The notes below the pieces were generated by a model that saw only the letters and a list, made by a program, of their open reading frames with translations, was not told the origin of the DNA and searched no databases. Positions 1 to 8,169 of a stretch of DNA of 64,000 nucleotides are shown one piece after another. Positions within the stretch are counted from its first letter, which is position 1. Each line of letters opens with the position of its first letter. Location of the stretch: NCBI GenBank assembly GCA_964525935.1, contig CAZGJZ010000002.1, positions 310,001-374,000 on the forward strand, read 5' to 3'. A program made the position numbers and the translations under genes. The DNA is from UBA2377 sp964525935 (lineage in GTDB: Bacteria > Verrucomicrobiota > Verrucomicrobiia > Opitutales > Opitutaceae).

Positions 1-122
1 GGGCGATCAACGCGGCATTGTTTGCCGCCTCACTGCTCGCGCAAAGCGATGCGAAGACAAAGCGGGTGTGGCAAAATTTCCGCACCACCCAGACCAAGAA
101 GGTCCTCAAGAGCCGGCTCTGA
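1..122 (+). CDS. purE: PurE, N5-carboxyaminoimidazole ribonucleotide mutase (3' end only)
   Basis: The first 122 bases encode the last 39 residues of a protein cut by the window edge; the frame begins at base 3 and stops at TGA 120-122. The tail has the AAL-FAA-LLA helix followed by a basic end (TKKVLKSRL) typical of class I PurE, the enzyme that converts N5-CAIR to CAIR in purine synthesis. The next gene downstream is purK, which makes the N5-CAIR substrate, and this supports the call. The identification rests on a short tail plus the neighbour. Confidence 0.8.
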   Translation, partial: AINAALFAASLLAQSDAKTKRVWQNFRTTQTKKVLKSRL

Positions 123-211
123 CCCCGGATGATACAGCGGATACGGCACCTGCGGCAGATTTCCGGCTTGCCTCGGCTTCGCGTTCGCCGCGCTCTTCGC
201 GTCTCACTTTC

Positions 212-1351
212 ATGATTTCTCCCGGCAATACCATCGGCGTGCTCGGCGGCGGACAACTCGGCCGCATGTTTGCGCAGGCCGCGCAGAGTCTCGGCTACCG
301 GGTGCACGTTTACGAGCCGCAGGAAAACTGCCCCGCCGGGGCGGTGGCGAACCGGGAATTCAATGCGCCCTACACCGATGTGGCGGCGCTGACGGAGTTT
401 GCCCGCAGCTGCGCGGTGGTGACGTATGAGTTTGAAAACATCCCGGTCGAGCCGCTCTGGAAGATCGAAGGCCTGACCAAGCTGCATCCGCACTGGGAGG
501 TGTTGGAGATCTGCCAGAACCGCCTGCGCGAAAAAAACTGGCTGCGTAAAAACGGGTTTCCACACGTGGCGTTTGCCGAGGTCGCGGTCGGCGGCGATCT
601 CGCGGCGGCGGTCAAGGCCGTGGGCCGGCCGTGCGTCGTTAAGACGGCGGATTTCGGCTACGACGGCAAAGGCCAGCTCAAGGTGACAGATGACGCGACG
701 CTGGCGCAGGCAGTCACGGCGTTTGCGAAGCAACGTGCGGTGGTCGAGCGCTACATTGATTTTAAGTGCGAGTTGTCCGTGGTTGTCGCCCGTAGTGCGG
801 ATGGCACGGCCAGCACTTTTCCGGTCTCGGAGAACATTCATACGCGGCACATTTTGGACTTCTCCATCGTGCCGGCACGGGTGCCGGCGGCGGTAACGCA
901 GCAGGCCGAACAGCTGGGCCTGGCGATCGCAGCCAAGCTCAACGTGGTGGGTTTGATCGCCGTCGAGTTATTCATGACGGATGCCGGCGAATTGCTCGTT
1001 AACGAGCTGGCGCCACGCCCGCATAATTCGGGGCATTACACGCTGGATGCCACGGTGACTTCGCAGTTTGAGCAGCATGTGCGTGCGGTTTGCGGCCTGC
1101 CGCTGGGTAGTCCGCGGCTGACCACGCCGGTCGTGATGGTGAACATTCTGGGTGATGCCTGGCACTGGGAAAACGGCCGGGTGACCAGTGAGCCTAATTG
1201 GGCCGCATTGCTCTCCGATCCGCAGGCCAAGCTCCATCTCTATGGCAAGAGTGAGCCGCGAATCGGGCGTAAGATGGGCCACTTTACGGTGCGGGGCGAT
1301 ACCGCTGACGCCGCTTTATTGCGGGCGCGGGAATTAAAGACGAAGCTCTGA
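212..1351 (+). CDS. purK: PurK, N5-carboxyaminoimidazole ribonucleotide synthase
   Basis: A cytoplasmic ATP-grasp enzyme that makes N5-CAIR from AIR, bicarbonate and ATP. From ATG 212 the protein is 379 residues, the usual family length, and opens with the nucleotide-fold motif IGVLGGGQLGRM. The ATP-grasp signatures follow: VVKTADFGYDGKGQ near residue 150 and the metal-binding ELAPRPHNSGHYT near residue 265. The frame stays open upstream to 68, but those extra 48 residues overlap purE and are low-complexity, so 212 is the better start. It lies 90 bases after purE, probably in one transcript. Confidence 0.95.
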   Translation: MISPGNTIGVLGGGQLGRMFAQAAQSLGYRVHVYEPQENCPAGAVANREFNAPYTDVAALTEFARSCAVVTYEFENIPVEPLWKIEGLTKLHPHWEVLEICQNRLREKNWLRKNGFPHVAFAEVAVGGDLAAAVKAVGRPCVVKTADFGYDGKGQLKVTDDATLAQAVTAFAKQRAVVERYIDFKCELSVVVARSADGTASTFPVSENIHTRHILDFSIVPARVPAAVTQQAEQLGLAIAAKLNVVGLIAVELFMTDAGELLVNELAPRPHNSGHYTLDATVTSQFEQHVRAVCGLPLGSPRLTTPVVMVNILGDAWHWENGRVTSEPNWAALLSDPQAKLHLYGKSEPRIGRKMGHFTVRGDTADAALLRARELKTKL

Positions 1352-1502
1352 TCGCGCTTAGTTAAAAGGCGCTGGAATGCGGGTCTTAAAAATGGATGCG
1401 ATGCGCAGGCATCCGCGCGGTTTACCGAGGCATTCCGTGTTACAAGTTTGCAACTAGGCTTGGGTTAGGTGTCACCGTAACGTCATAAAAATGGTTGATT
1501 CC

Positions 1503-1518
1503 CGGCATGGAAATTGCA
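1503..1518 (+). promoter_or_regulatory. candidate sigma-54 (-24/-12) promoter upstream of the TonB-dependent receptor
   Basis: The bases CGGCATGGAAATTGCA match the sigma-54 consensus TGGCACG-N4-TTGCA at 5 of 7 positions in the -24 block and all 5 in the -12 block. The spacing is exact (GG, ten bases, GC). Transcription would start near 1529, leaving a leader of about 68 bases before ATG 1597. The match was found by eye and is not experimentally supported. Confidence 0.45.
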
Positions 1519-1596
1519 TTTGTCATAACCAAGAGAACATGCGGGCTAGCCCGCTCTCTTGTCTCACAACACAACAAACAACTGAACTACATACCC

Positions 1597-4572
1597 ATGA
1601 AACGTTCCGAAAGGAAAGTTGCAGCGGGAGCTTACACCTTCATCGCGAAGGTCGCTAACTCTTCGACTGCTTTATACGGTGCGCTCGTCAAATCCATCGC
1701 GGTAATAGCCCTCGCATTGGGCCTCACTGCAACGGGTTACGCGCAAAGCAATACTGACGGTTACATCTTCGGCCAAGTCGAAGACGGCGGCGATGTAACG
1801 GTCACGGCGGTGAATACGGAAACCGGCTTGAAGCGCGATGTTAAACCCGACAGTCGTGGCAACTATCGCATTTCTGCCCTCCCGGTCGGCAGGTATCGCG
1901 TCACGGCCTCCAAGGCCGGCGTCGCTGATCAGGTTCGTGAAAACGTCTCGGTCAACCTAGGTTCCGGCACGGCGGTGCGTTTCAATCCTGCGATCAAGGA
2001 TTCTGACGTCATTGAACTCGAAGCATACGAAGTCAGTGGCGCGAGTGTTTCCCCGATCGACGTTTCGCAGACGGCTTCTGTGACCATCCTTAACGAGGAG
2101 ATCATCGATGCCCTGCCTGTGGCCCGCAATCTTCAAGCCGTCGCTTTGCTGGCTCCCGGCACGACGCAGGGTGATACGGGTTTCGGTGATCAGGTCTCGT
2201 TCGGCGGCTCCTCGGTGGCTGAGAACGCGGTTTACATCAACGGTTTCAACGTGACCGACTTCCGCACCGGTGTGGGTAACAGCACGGTGCCCTTCGAATT
2301 CTACAAGGAATTCCAAGTGAACACGGGCGGATACGGTGCCGAGTTCGGCCGTTCCACCGGCGGCGTGATCAGCACTATCACGAAACGCGGTTCCAACACC
2401 TTCCATGCGGATGCGAACGTCTATTATGAGCCGAACAAATTCTATTCGGGTCAAGACGACGTGGTCTGGAAAGGCACGCGTTTGATCAACAACCGTCAGG
2501 ATTACGAAGACAGCCTCACGAGCAACATCGCGGTGAGTGGCCCGATCATCAAAAACCACCTATTTTACTACGCGCTTTATAATCAGCGCAATATCCAGCG
2601 GCACTTCGTCAGCTCCGGTTCTTACTACAAGGACTCCCGAGAGGATCCGTTCTGGGGTGGTAAGATCGACTGGCAGATCACGAACGATCACCTGCTGGAA
2701 ATCACCGCCTTCTCGGATGAAGGTGATGTCTCGCGCAACCAGTGGAACTACGATTCCACCCTCGAACAGCGCACTTCCTATGTCGGCAAGACTACGTTTG
2801 AGCGTGGTGGTAAAAACTACATCTACCGCTACACGGGTCACTTCTTCGATGATGTGCTCATGATCAAGGCCCTTTACGGTAAGGGTAAGTCCAATCTTAC
2901 CAATGCCGGCCAAGGTGATGCTTCCCCCTACATCCTCGATCAACGCGTGACGCCCAATGTCATTCTGGGTCAGGCGACGACGCTTCAGCCCGGCACCAGC
3001 ATGGACCAGCGCGAAGCGACCCGTATCGATGGTGAATTGAACCTGTGGAATAACCGCATTCGGTTCGGCTACGACGTCGAGAACAACAATTCGGAAGATA
3101 ATCTCTTCTATTCCGGTCACGTCTACTACCGTTACAACAATCGTCCTGCGTCCGGCTCCATCAACGGTGCGGCGATGCCGGCCGACACACAGTATGTCCG
3201 TGAGCGTCACTACGAAAACGGCGGCAGCTTTGATACCATCTCGAAGGCCTACTACATCGAAGATACGGTCAAGTTCGTTGATGACCGCCTGCTGATTACG
3301 GTCGGTCTTCGTAATGAGTCGTTTGATAATAAGAACGCCAATGGTGTGAGCTTCGCCAAGATTGATGATCAGTTGGCTCCGCGTGTGGCGGCTTCGTTTG
3401 ACGTCAAGGGCGACGGTCGCTCCAAGGTTTTCGCCAACTTCGGTAATTATTACCTGCCGATTGCGGCCAATACCAATATTCGTATGGCGGGCTCGGAGCT
3501 CTTCACGGAAGATTACTACCTGCTCAACGGTGTGAATGCTGATTCCACGCCGATCAAAGGCGCCAAGCTTGGGCCCACCGTCGTATTCTCCAATGGCACG
3601 ATCAAGGACGCCCGCACGATCGTGAATCAGGACCTCGAGCCGATGTATCAGGAAGAGTTCATTGCCGGTTATCAGATGGCGCTCGGCAAACACTGGTCGG
3701 CTACCATCCGTGGCACCTATCGTAATCTCGGTAGCACGATGGAAGACGTGGCCGTGGATGCCGCCCTCAATAAATATGCGCAGGCCAAGGGTTATGATAC
3801 CCTCTATGGTTTCGATGCCCATGGCTTCGACTACTACGTGCTAACTAATCCTGGGAAGCCGTTGACCATGTTTGTGGACTTCGGCTCTGGCACGCTGGAA
3901 TCGGTTACCCTCGCTGCCGCCGACCTCGGCTATCCCGAGGCGGTGCGTAAGTATTACGCCATCGAACTCCTGCTCGAGCGCATGTGGGATAACAAGTGGT
4001 ATGCCAACCTGCAATACACTTGGTCCCAGAGCTATGGTAACTACGAAGGTTGGGTTCGTTCCGACAACGATCAGGACGACGCCGGTATCACCACGTTGTT
4101 CGACCAACCCGGTTTGTTGGATGGTGCTTATGGCTTCCTCCCAAATGATAAACGCCACAAGATCAAGCTCTTCGGCGCTTATCAGCTGACCAAGGAGTTC
4201 CAAGTCGGTAGCAATGTTCTGATCCAGTCTGGCCGTGCCATCAACAGCTTCGGCGTGCATCCCACGGATGCATTCGCCGCCGATTACGGCGCGGAATCCT
4301 TCTACTACCAAGGTGTGCTCAGGCCTCGTGGTTCTTGGGGTCGCACGCCTTGGACCTACAAGGTGGATCTCTCGTTCACGTATAAACCGAAGTGGGGCAA
4401 GGATAAGCTGAAGTTCGGTTTGGATGTGTTCAACGTCTTCAACGCACACAACGAAATCGAAGTGGATGAAATTGCCGAGCTCAGCGACGGTTCGCTGCGC
4501 ACCCAGTTCCTTTCGCCCACGGCTTACCAGACCCCGCGCTACGTTCGTCTTAGCGCTGAGTTCTCCTACTAA
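1597..4572 (+). CDS. TonB-dependent outer-membrane receptor with N-terminal carboxypeptidase-regulatory-like domain
   Basis: An outer-membrane beta-barrel transporter of the Oar-like TonB-dependent family; substrate unknown. From ATG 1597 it is 991 residues. A long basic n-region leads to a hydrophobic stretch ending near GYAQ (about residue 50), the likely signal-peptide cleavage site. A beta-sandwich regulatory domain follows (about 55-135, with NTETGLKRDVKPDSRGNYRI), then a plug domain (about 150-290, including ITKRGSNTFH) and a long barrel rich in aromatic strands ending in a C-terminal aromatic (FSY). The frame is open back to a TTG at 1495, but that extension has no signal character. 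A strong terminator follows. No substrate-binding lipoprotein or polysaccharide enzyme is directly linked. Confidence 0.9.
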   Translation: MKRSERKVAAGAYTFIAKVANSSTALYGALVKSIAVIALALGLTATGYAQSNTDGYIFGQVEDGGDVTVTAVNTETGLKRDVKPDSRGNYRISALPVGRYRVTASKAGVADQVRENVSVNLGSGTAVRFNPAIKDSDVIELEAYEVSGASVSPIDVSQTASVTILNEEIIDALPVARNLQAVALLAPGTTQGDTGFGDQVSFGGSSVAENAVYINGFNVTDFRTGVGNSTVPFEFYKEFQVNTGGYGAEFGRSTGGVISTITKRGSNTFHADANVYYEPNKFYSGQDDVVWKGTRLINNRQDYEDSLTSNIAVSGPIIKNHLFYYALYNQRNIQRHFVSSGSYYKDSREDPFWGGKIDWQITNDHLLEITAFSDEGDVSRNQWNYDSTLEQRTSYVGKTTFERGGKNYIYRYTGHFFDDVLMIKALYGKGKSNLTNAGQGDASPYILDQRVTPNVILGQATTLQPGTSMDQREATRIDGELNLWNNRIRFGYDVENNNSEDNLFYSGHVYYRYNNRPASGSINGAAMPADTQYVRERHYENGGSFDTISKAYYIEDTVKFVDDRLLITVGLRNESFDNKNANGVSFAKIDDQLAPRVAASFDVKGDGRSKVFANFGNYYLPIAANTNIRMAGSELFTEDYYLLNGVNADSTPIKGAKLGPTVVFSNGTIKDARTIVNQDLEPMYQEEFIAGYQMALGKHWSATIRGTYRNLGSTMEDVAVDAALNKYAQAKGYDTLYGFDAHGFDYYVLTNPGKPLTMFVDFGSGTLESVTLAAADLGYPEAVRKYYAIELLLERMWDNKWYANLQYTWSQSYGNYEGWVRSDNDQDDAGITTLFDQPGLLDGAYGFLPNDKRHKIKLFGAYQLTKEFQVGSNVLIQSGRAINSFGVHPTDAFAADYGAESFYYQGVLRPRGSWGRTPWTYKVDLSFTYKPKWGKDKLKFGLDVFNVFNAHNEIEVDEIAELSDGSLRTQFLSPTAYQTPRYVRLSAEFSY

Positions 4573-4600
4573 GCACTTCGTTTAGTTTACAAATTGCAAA

Positions 4601-4634
4601 GGCGACCGGGAAAACCCGGTCGCCTTTTTCTTTT
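4601..4634 (+). terminator. rho-independent terminator of the receptor gene
   Basis: A perfect 10-bp stem (4601-4610 with 4615-4624) closes an AAAA loop and is followed by TTTTTCTTTT. It lies 28 bases after the receptor stop codon, between converging genes. Confidence 0.9.
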
Positions 4635-4672
4635 CGGATTTTACCCGCCTTGCAGGTGAAGCTGAGTGCTTT

Positions 4673-6658
4673 TCAAGCCGGCTTGTCTGAGCCAAGGGGG
4701 GTCAGTGGCAGCTCCAGTGTCGTGAATTGATCCAATTTTGGCAGGCCCTTTTGCAAGGCCGGTTGTCCGGCTTTGTGCCACCGATGACGGTTCGTGCGCA
4801 TACCAAAGTATGTTGCTCCATTTGTGAGGTAAACTCCGCCAATTTTCACCGTCCCGGTGCCACGCACGGTGAGGCGAAGGTGGGGGACAACTTCGGCTGC
4901 ATCTGCCCAATCAACGGGAGCGGTCTGCTGACGGATTATCCGACTGCGTGAGCTGGCGGCCTTTGCTTGGAACTCGATCGTGTGAGACGATTTCAAGGGA
5001 ATCCACCGGCTGTCCTCCAGCTGCTCAAGCGCGACCAACTGCACCGCTGGCGCATGATTCCAGACTTGGTAGAAAAGCTGCCAGCGGCCGCAAACTGCGT
5101 TCGCCGCCCAGATGGCGTCAAGGTCGCGAGTGCATACGGCCAGCCATTTCTGCCAACGCGTGAGTTGGGTAAGATCAATTTGGAGAATCTGCTCGTTGGG
5201 CGATGGGCCGCTGAACGAGCGGCTACTCCGCCACATGGCCTTGGCGGCTAGGCGGCCGTAACGCAGCATGCCGCGAAATTCGCGAGCCTTGCGTTGCAAG
5301 GTAATGATCCTGGTTAGTGCCCGAATTGGTTGCTGCTGGTGAACCAGCCGGCGTAAGCGGAGGACGGTAGCAAGGTTTTCAGCGACGAAGAGATCCCGTT
5401 GGGCGAGGTAATGGCGCAGCTTCCATGATGCGACGAAAGATCTGGGCCAGGACTTGCGCTGCGCCATGGCCAGCAGTCGTTCACAGTGCCGGAGCTCCCG
5501 ACGGTAGTGCGTGGGGGTCGCTTCGCCGGACGCGAGATCCCAGCGCTTGTTGATTTCCCAGCGGGCGTAGCCGGCGAAGGCATGGGCGTCGGTGCGCAGT
5601 GCGGCGCGGGCGAGCGCTGCGGCCGAGGCGGGGGTTTGCTGCGGGAACGTCCGGCGCACGCCTTGCGCGAGTTGGACGGCTGCGCTCGCGCGGGCCGGTT
5701 TCGGATCGAGCCACAAGCTGGCGGCGGCGGCATCGACGACGGTGGTCGTTTCCATGGCGAGCCGGTTTGGCTCCCAGGAAGTGATGAGAAAGCCCTGCGC
5801 CTTCACGCGTTGGCAGCGGTCCCACCATGAGCGGATGTTGGCGAGGCGGTCGCCGAAGATCGGCATCGGCTCGAAACGAAAGGCACCGTTCATGGGGCAA
5901 CCCCAGTATTCGATCCCTTGCTTTTGCAGTGGTTTCGCGAGGTCGCGCTCGACGAAATTGAACATCTCGACCCGGGGGTGGCGCTTGAAAGGGTAGTAAT
6001 ACCAGTCGTAGGCGATCAGTCCGCGAGGGAGCAGTGGGATGGCCTCGGGCAGAAAATACAGCATGTCGGCCCACATCCCCGTGCGCAGGCCGAGCGATTG
6101 ATTGAGCGTCTGCAAGCGCTTCACGTAGTTGGCGAAATGGGCGGGCAATCCGATGCGCGCGACCTCGGCGCGGCTGAGCGGGTGTATACCCAGGTGAAAC
6201 GATTCGTCGAGGCCGACGTGGACTTTGCCCGTGGTGCAAAACGGCGCCATGTCGCGCAGAAGCTTTTCGGCGATTTCCAATGTGCGCGGGTGCAGCGGAC
6301 AAATTTGGCCGCGTTCGAGCGGCGAGCCATCGGGGGCGCGTAGTTCGTTGAGATCGCGCAGCTCCGGAACTTTGACGAGATACTGAGTATGGCCGAGCAG
6401 GTTGACGATGGGGACGACGCCGAGGCCGACTCGTGTGGCGGCGGCGACGAGTTTTTCCATTTGCCGGTAGGTGTAGGCGTCGGCGCGTGCGACGCCGGGG
6501 AGACAGGGGTATTCCACGGCATCTTCGAGGTGGAGATAAAGCTCCTGATAACCCCAGTCGGCGTAGCGCGGGAGTTGGGCGAGCAACCAGTCGAGGCGTT
6601 CCACCTGCCGCGCAAGATCCCACTGAAAGGCGCGGATGGGTTGGTGCGGAGCAGGCAT
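4673..6658 (-). CDS. GH20-like glycoside hydrolase (putative beta-N-acetylhexosaminidase fold)
   Basis: A 661-residue protein whose first 330 residues resemble a glycoside hydrolase family 20 TIM barrel. The strand YLHLEDAVEY near 41-50 and the segment PIVNLLGHTQY near 83-93 resemble the barrel core. VHVGLDES at 147-153 places adjacent Asp151-Glu152 where GH20 enzymes carry their catalytic D-E pair. Tryptophan-rich segments (WADMLYF, ITSWEPN) fit a sugar pocket. The rest (about 340-661) is a helical then beta-rich tail I do not recognise. There is no signal peptide, so it is probably cytoplasmic, which is unusual for this family. It may act on imported oligosaccharides. The gene stands alone. 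The fold is moderately certain; the substrate is unknown. Confidence 0.7.
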   Translation of the reverse strand: MPAPHQPIRAFQWDLARQVERLDWLLAQLPRYADWGYQELYLHLEDAVEYPCLPGVARADAYTYRQMEKLVAAATRVGLGVVPIVNLLGHTQYLVKVPELRDLNELRAPDGSPLERGQICPLHPRTLEIAEKLLRDMAPFCTTGKVHVGLDESFHLGIHPLSRAEVARIGLPAHFANYVKRLQTLNQSLGLRTGMWADMLYFLPEAIPLLPRGLIAYDWYYYPFKRHPRVEMFNFVERDLAKPLQKQGIEYWGCPMNGAFRFEPMPIFGDRLANIRSWWDRCQRVKAQGFLITSWEPNRLAMETTTVVDAAAASLWLDPKPARASAAVQLAQGVRRTFPQQTPASAAALARAALRTDAHAFAGYARWEINKRWDLASGEATPTHYRRELRHCERLLAMAQRKSWPRSFVASWKLRHYLAQRDLFVAENLATVLRLRRLVHQQQPIRALTRIITLQRKAREFRGMLRYGRLAAKAMWRSSRSFSGPSPNEQILQIDLTQLTRWQKWLAVCTRDLDAIWAANAVCGRWQLFYQVWNHAPAVQLVALEQLEDSRWIPLKSSHTIEFQAKAASSRSRIIRQQTAPVDWADAAEVVPHLRLTVRGTGTVKIGGVYLTNGATYFGMRTNRHRWHKAGQPALQKGLPKLDQFTTLELPLTPLGSDKPA

Positions 6659-6714
6659 GGGGAAAAGCTATCTCCGACTTGAGTCGCAGGTAAAGCCGGC
6701 GCTATCTTGGATGC

Positions 6715-7221
6715 GTGCAAGCCGTCATCCACCAGATCTTCATTTCGCCCGGGCACAATTTTTTCGGTCATCATGGGCAACCGGCCGGCGACTCGCCGGC
6801 TGTCGCGGTTGAAAGCGTGATTTGCCGTGCTGGTCGCGGGTTGGAGGGTGATCGTTTTTTGGACTTCAAAGCCGACTACAAAGGGCAGGTGACTTTTTTT
6901 GCCTGGGAAATCTACGAGCAGGTCAAACGCGAACTCGCGGTGCCGGCGCTATCGCCCGCGGCATTCCGGCGCAATGTGTTGGTCGCCGGTTTGGCGCTGC
7001 CGGATTTGATCGGCCGGCAGTTTCGCCTCGGCGGGGTGCTCTTCGAGGGCACCGGCGAGGCGAAGCCGTGCTATTGGATGAACCAGGCTGTGGCGCCGGG
7101 CGCCGAGACTTGGCTGCAGGGCAACGGTGGCCTGCGCGCCAAAATTCTCAGCGATGGTCCGCTGGCGGTCGGCGCAGCGGAATTTGCCCTGCTGCCGGAG
7201 CTCAGCCCCGCTGCGTCTTAA
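6715..7221 (+). CDS. MOSC-domain protein
   Basis: A 168-residue single-domain MOSC (molybdenum cofactor sulfurase C-terminal-like) protein, a family thought to handle sulfur or metal-sulfur groups bound to molybdenum cofactor. Visible signs are GRGLEGDRFLDF near residues 41-52, FRRNVLV near 83-89, and a conserved cysteine in GEAKPCYWMNQ near 116-126. It starts with GTG at 6715, 56 bases from the divergent GH20-like gene. Its last 20 bases overlap the end of tal on the other strand. No molybdoenzyme is nearby. Confidence 0.85.
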   Translation: MQAVIHQIFISPGHNFFGHHGQPAGDSPAVAVESVICRAGRGLEGDRFLDFKADYKGQVTFFAWEIYEQVKRELAVPALSPAAFRRNVLVAGLALPDLIGRQFRLGGVLFEGTGEAKPCYWMNQAVAPGAETWLQGNGGLRAKILSDGPLAVGAAEFALLPELSPAAS

Positions 7222-8149
7222 TCAGCTGCTCGAGTTTGACGATATCGGCGGAGAAGAGCCGGATGCCCTCGGCGGTCTTCTCGGTGGCCATGGCGTCTTC
7301 GTTCAGCGCGAAGCGGAAGGTTTTTTCGTCAAAGCTGACTTTCTTGAGATTGGCCGCAGCGGACTTGGCGGGATCGAGCTTGCGCACAATGGGGTCGCTG
7401 GAGGCTTTGAGTTCGCCGAGCAGGGCGGGCGCGATGGTGAGGAGATCGCAGCCGGCGAGTTCGAGAATTTCGCCCTTATTGCGGAAGCTGGCGCCCATGA
7501 CCTCGGTTTTGTAGCCGAATTTCTTGTAGTAGGTGTAGATCTCGGTGACGGACTTCACGCCGGGATCCTCGGCGCCGACAAAATCCTTGCCGGTGTTTTT
7601 CTTGTGCCAGTCGAGGATGCGGCCGACGAAAGGCGAGATGAGCTTGATGTTGGCGTCGGCGCAGGCGACGGCCTGGGCGAACGAGAACAGCAGCGTGAGG
7701 TTACAATTGATGCCTTCTTTCTGGAGAACTTCGGCGGCCTTGATGCCTTCCCACGTCGAAGCGATCTTGATGAGGACGCGCTGGCGATCGATGCCGGCTT
7801 TTTCGTAGAGCGCGATGATTTCGCGAGCCTTGGTCAGCGTGCCAGCGGTATCAAAAGAGAGGCGGGCATCGACTTCGCTGGAAACGCGTCCGGGGACGAT
7901 TTTCAGGATTTCGAGACCGAAGACGACGAGCAGGCGGTCGATCACGTGCGGCAGGCTCGCGGTGGCACCGGCGTCCTTGATCGCCTGCGCGACGAGCGCA
8001 GCGTAGGCGGGCATGCCGGCGGCTTTCAGGATGAGGCTGGGATTGGTCGTCGCATCCTGGGGAGCATATTCTTTCATGCTCACAAAATCGCCGGTATCGG
8101 CGACAACCTTGGTGAATTGCTTGAGCTGGTCGAGTTGGGTGGAAGGCAT
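7202..8149 (-). CDS. tal: transaldolase
   Basis: Transfers a dihydroxyacetone unit between sugar phosphates in the non-oxidative pentose phosphate pathway; cytoplasmic. From ATG 8149 it is 315 residues, close to TalB-type enzymes (about 317). It carries the family motif DATTNPSLI (residues 32-40) and the Schiff-base lysine Lys129 in RVLIKIASTWEG. The frame extends 22 residues upstream to 8215 but would then overlap cca; 8149 gives the canonical N-terminus. It lies 20 bases downstream of cca on the same strand. Confidence 0.96.
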   Translation of the reverse strand: MPSTQLDQLKQFTKVVADTGDFVSMKEYAPQDATTNPSLILKAAGMPAYAALVAQAIKDAGATASLPHVIDRLLVVFGLEILKIVPGRVSSEVDARLSFDTAGTLTKAREIIALYEKAGIDRQRVLIKIASTWEGIKAAEVLQKEGINCNLTLLFSFAQAVACADANIKLISPFVGRILDWHKKNTGKDFVGAEDPGVKSVTEIYTYYKKFGYKTEVMGASFRNKGEILELAGCDLLTIAPALLGELKASSDPIVRKLDPAKSAAANLKKVSFDEKTFRFALNEDAMATEKTAEGIRLFSADIVKLEQLIKTQRG

Positions 8150-8169
8150 GATGTGTGGGGGGAGGAAAT

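Noticed and set aside
68..211. N-terminal extension of PurK
   Set aside because: It overlaps purE, is low-complexity and lies outside the conserved N-terminus; ATG 212 gives the normal start.
2560..3822. 420-residue minus-strand frame opposite the TonB-dependent receptor
   Set aside because: It is the antisense of the well-supported receptor gene, Ile/Val/Gly/Arg-rich with no domain or signal.
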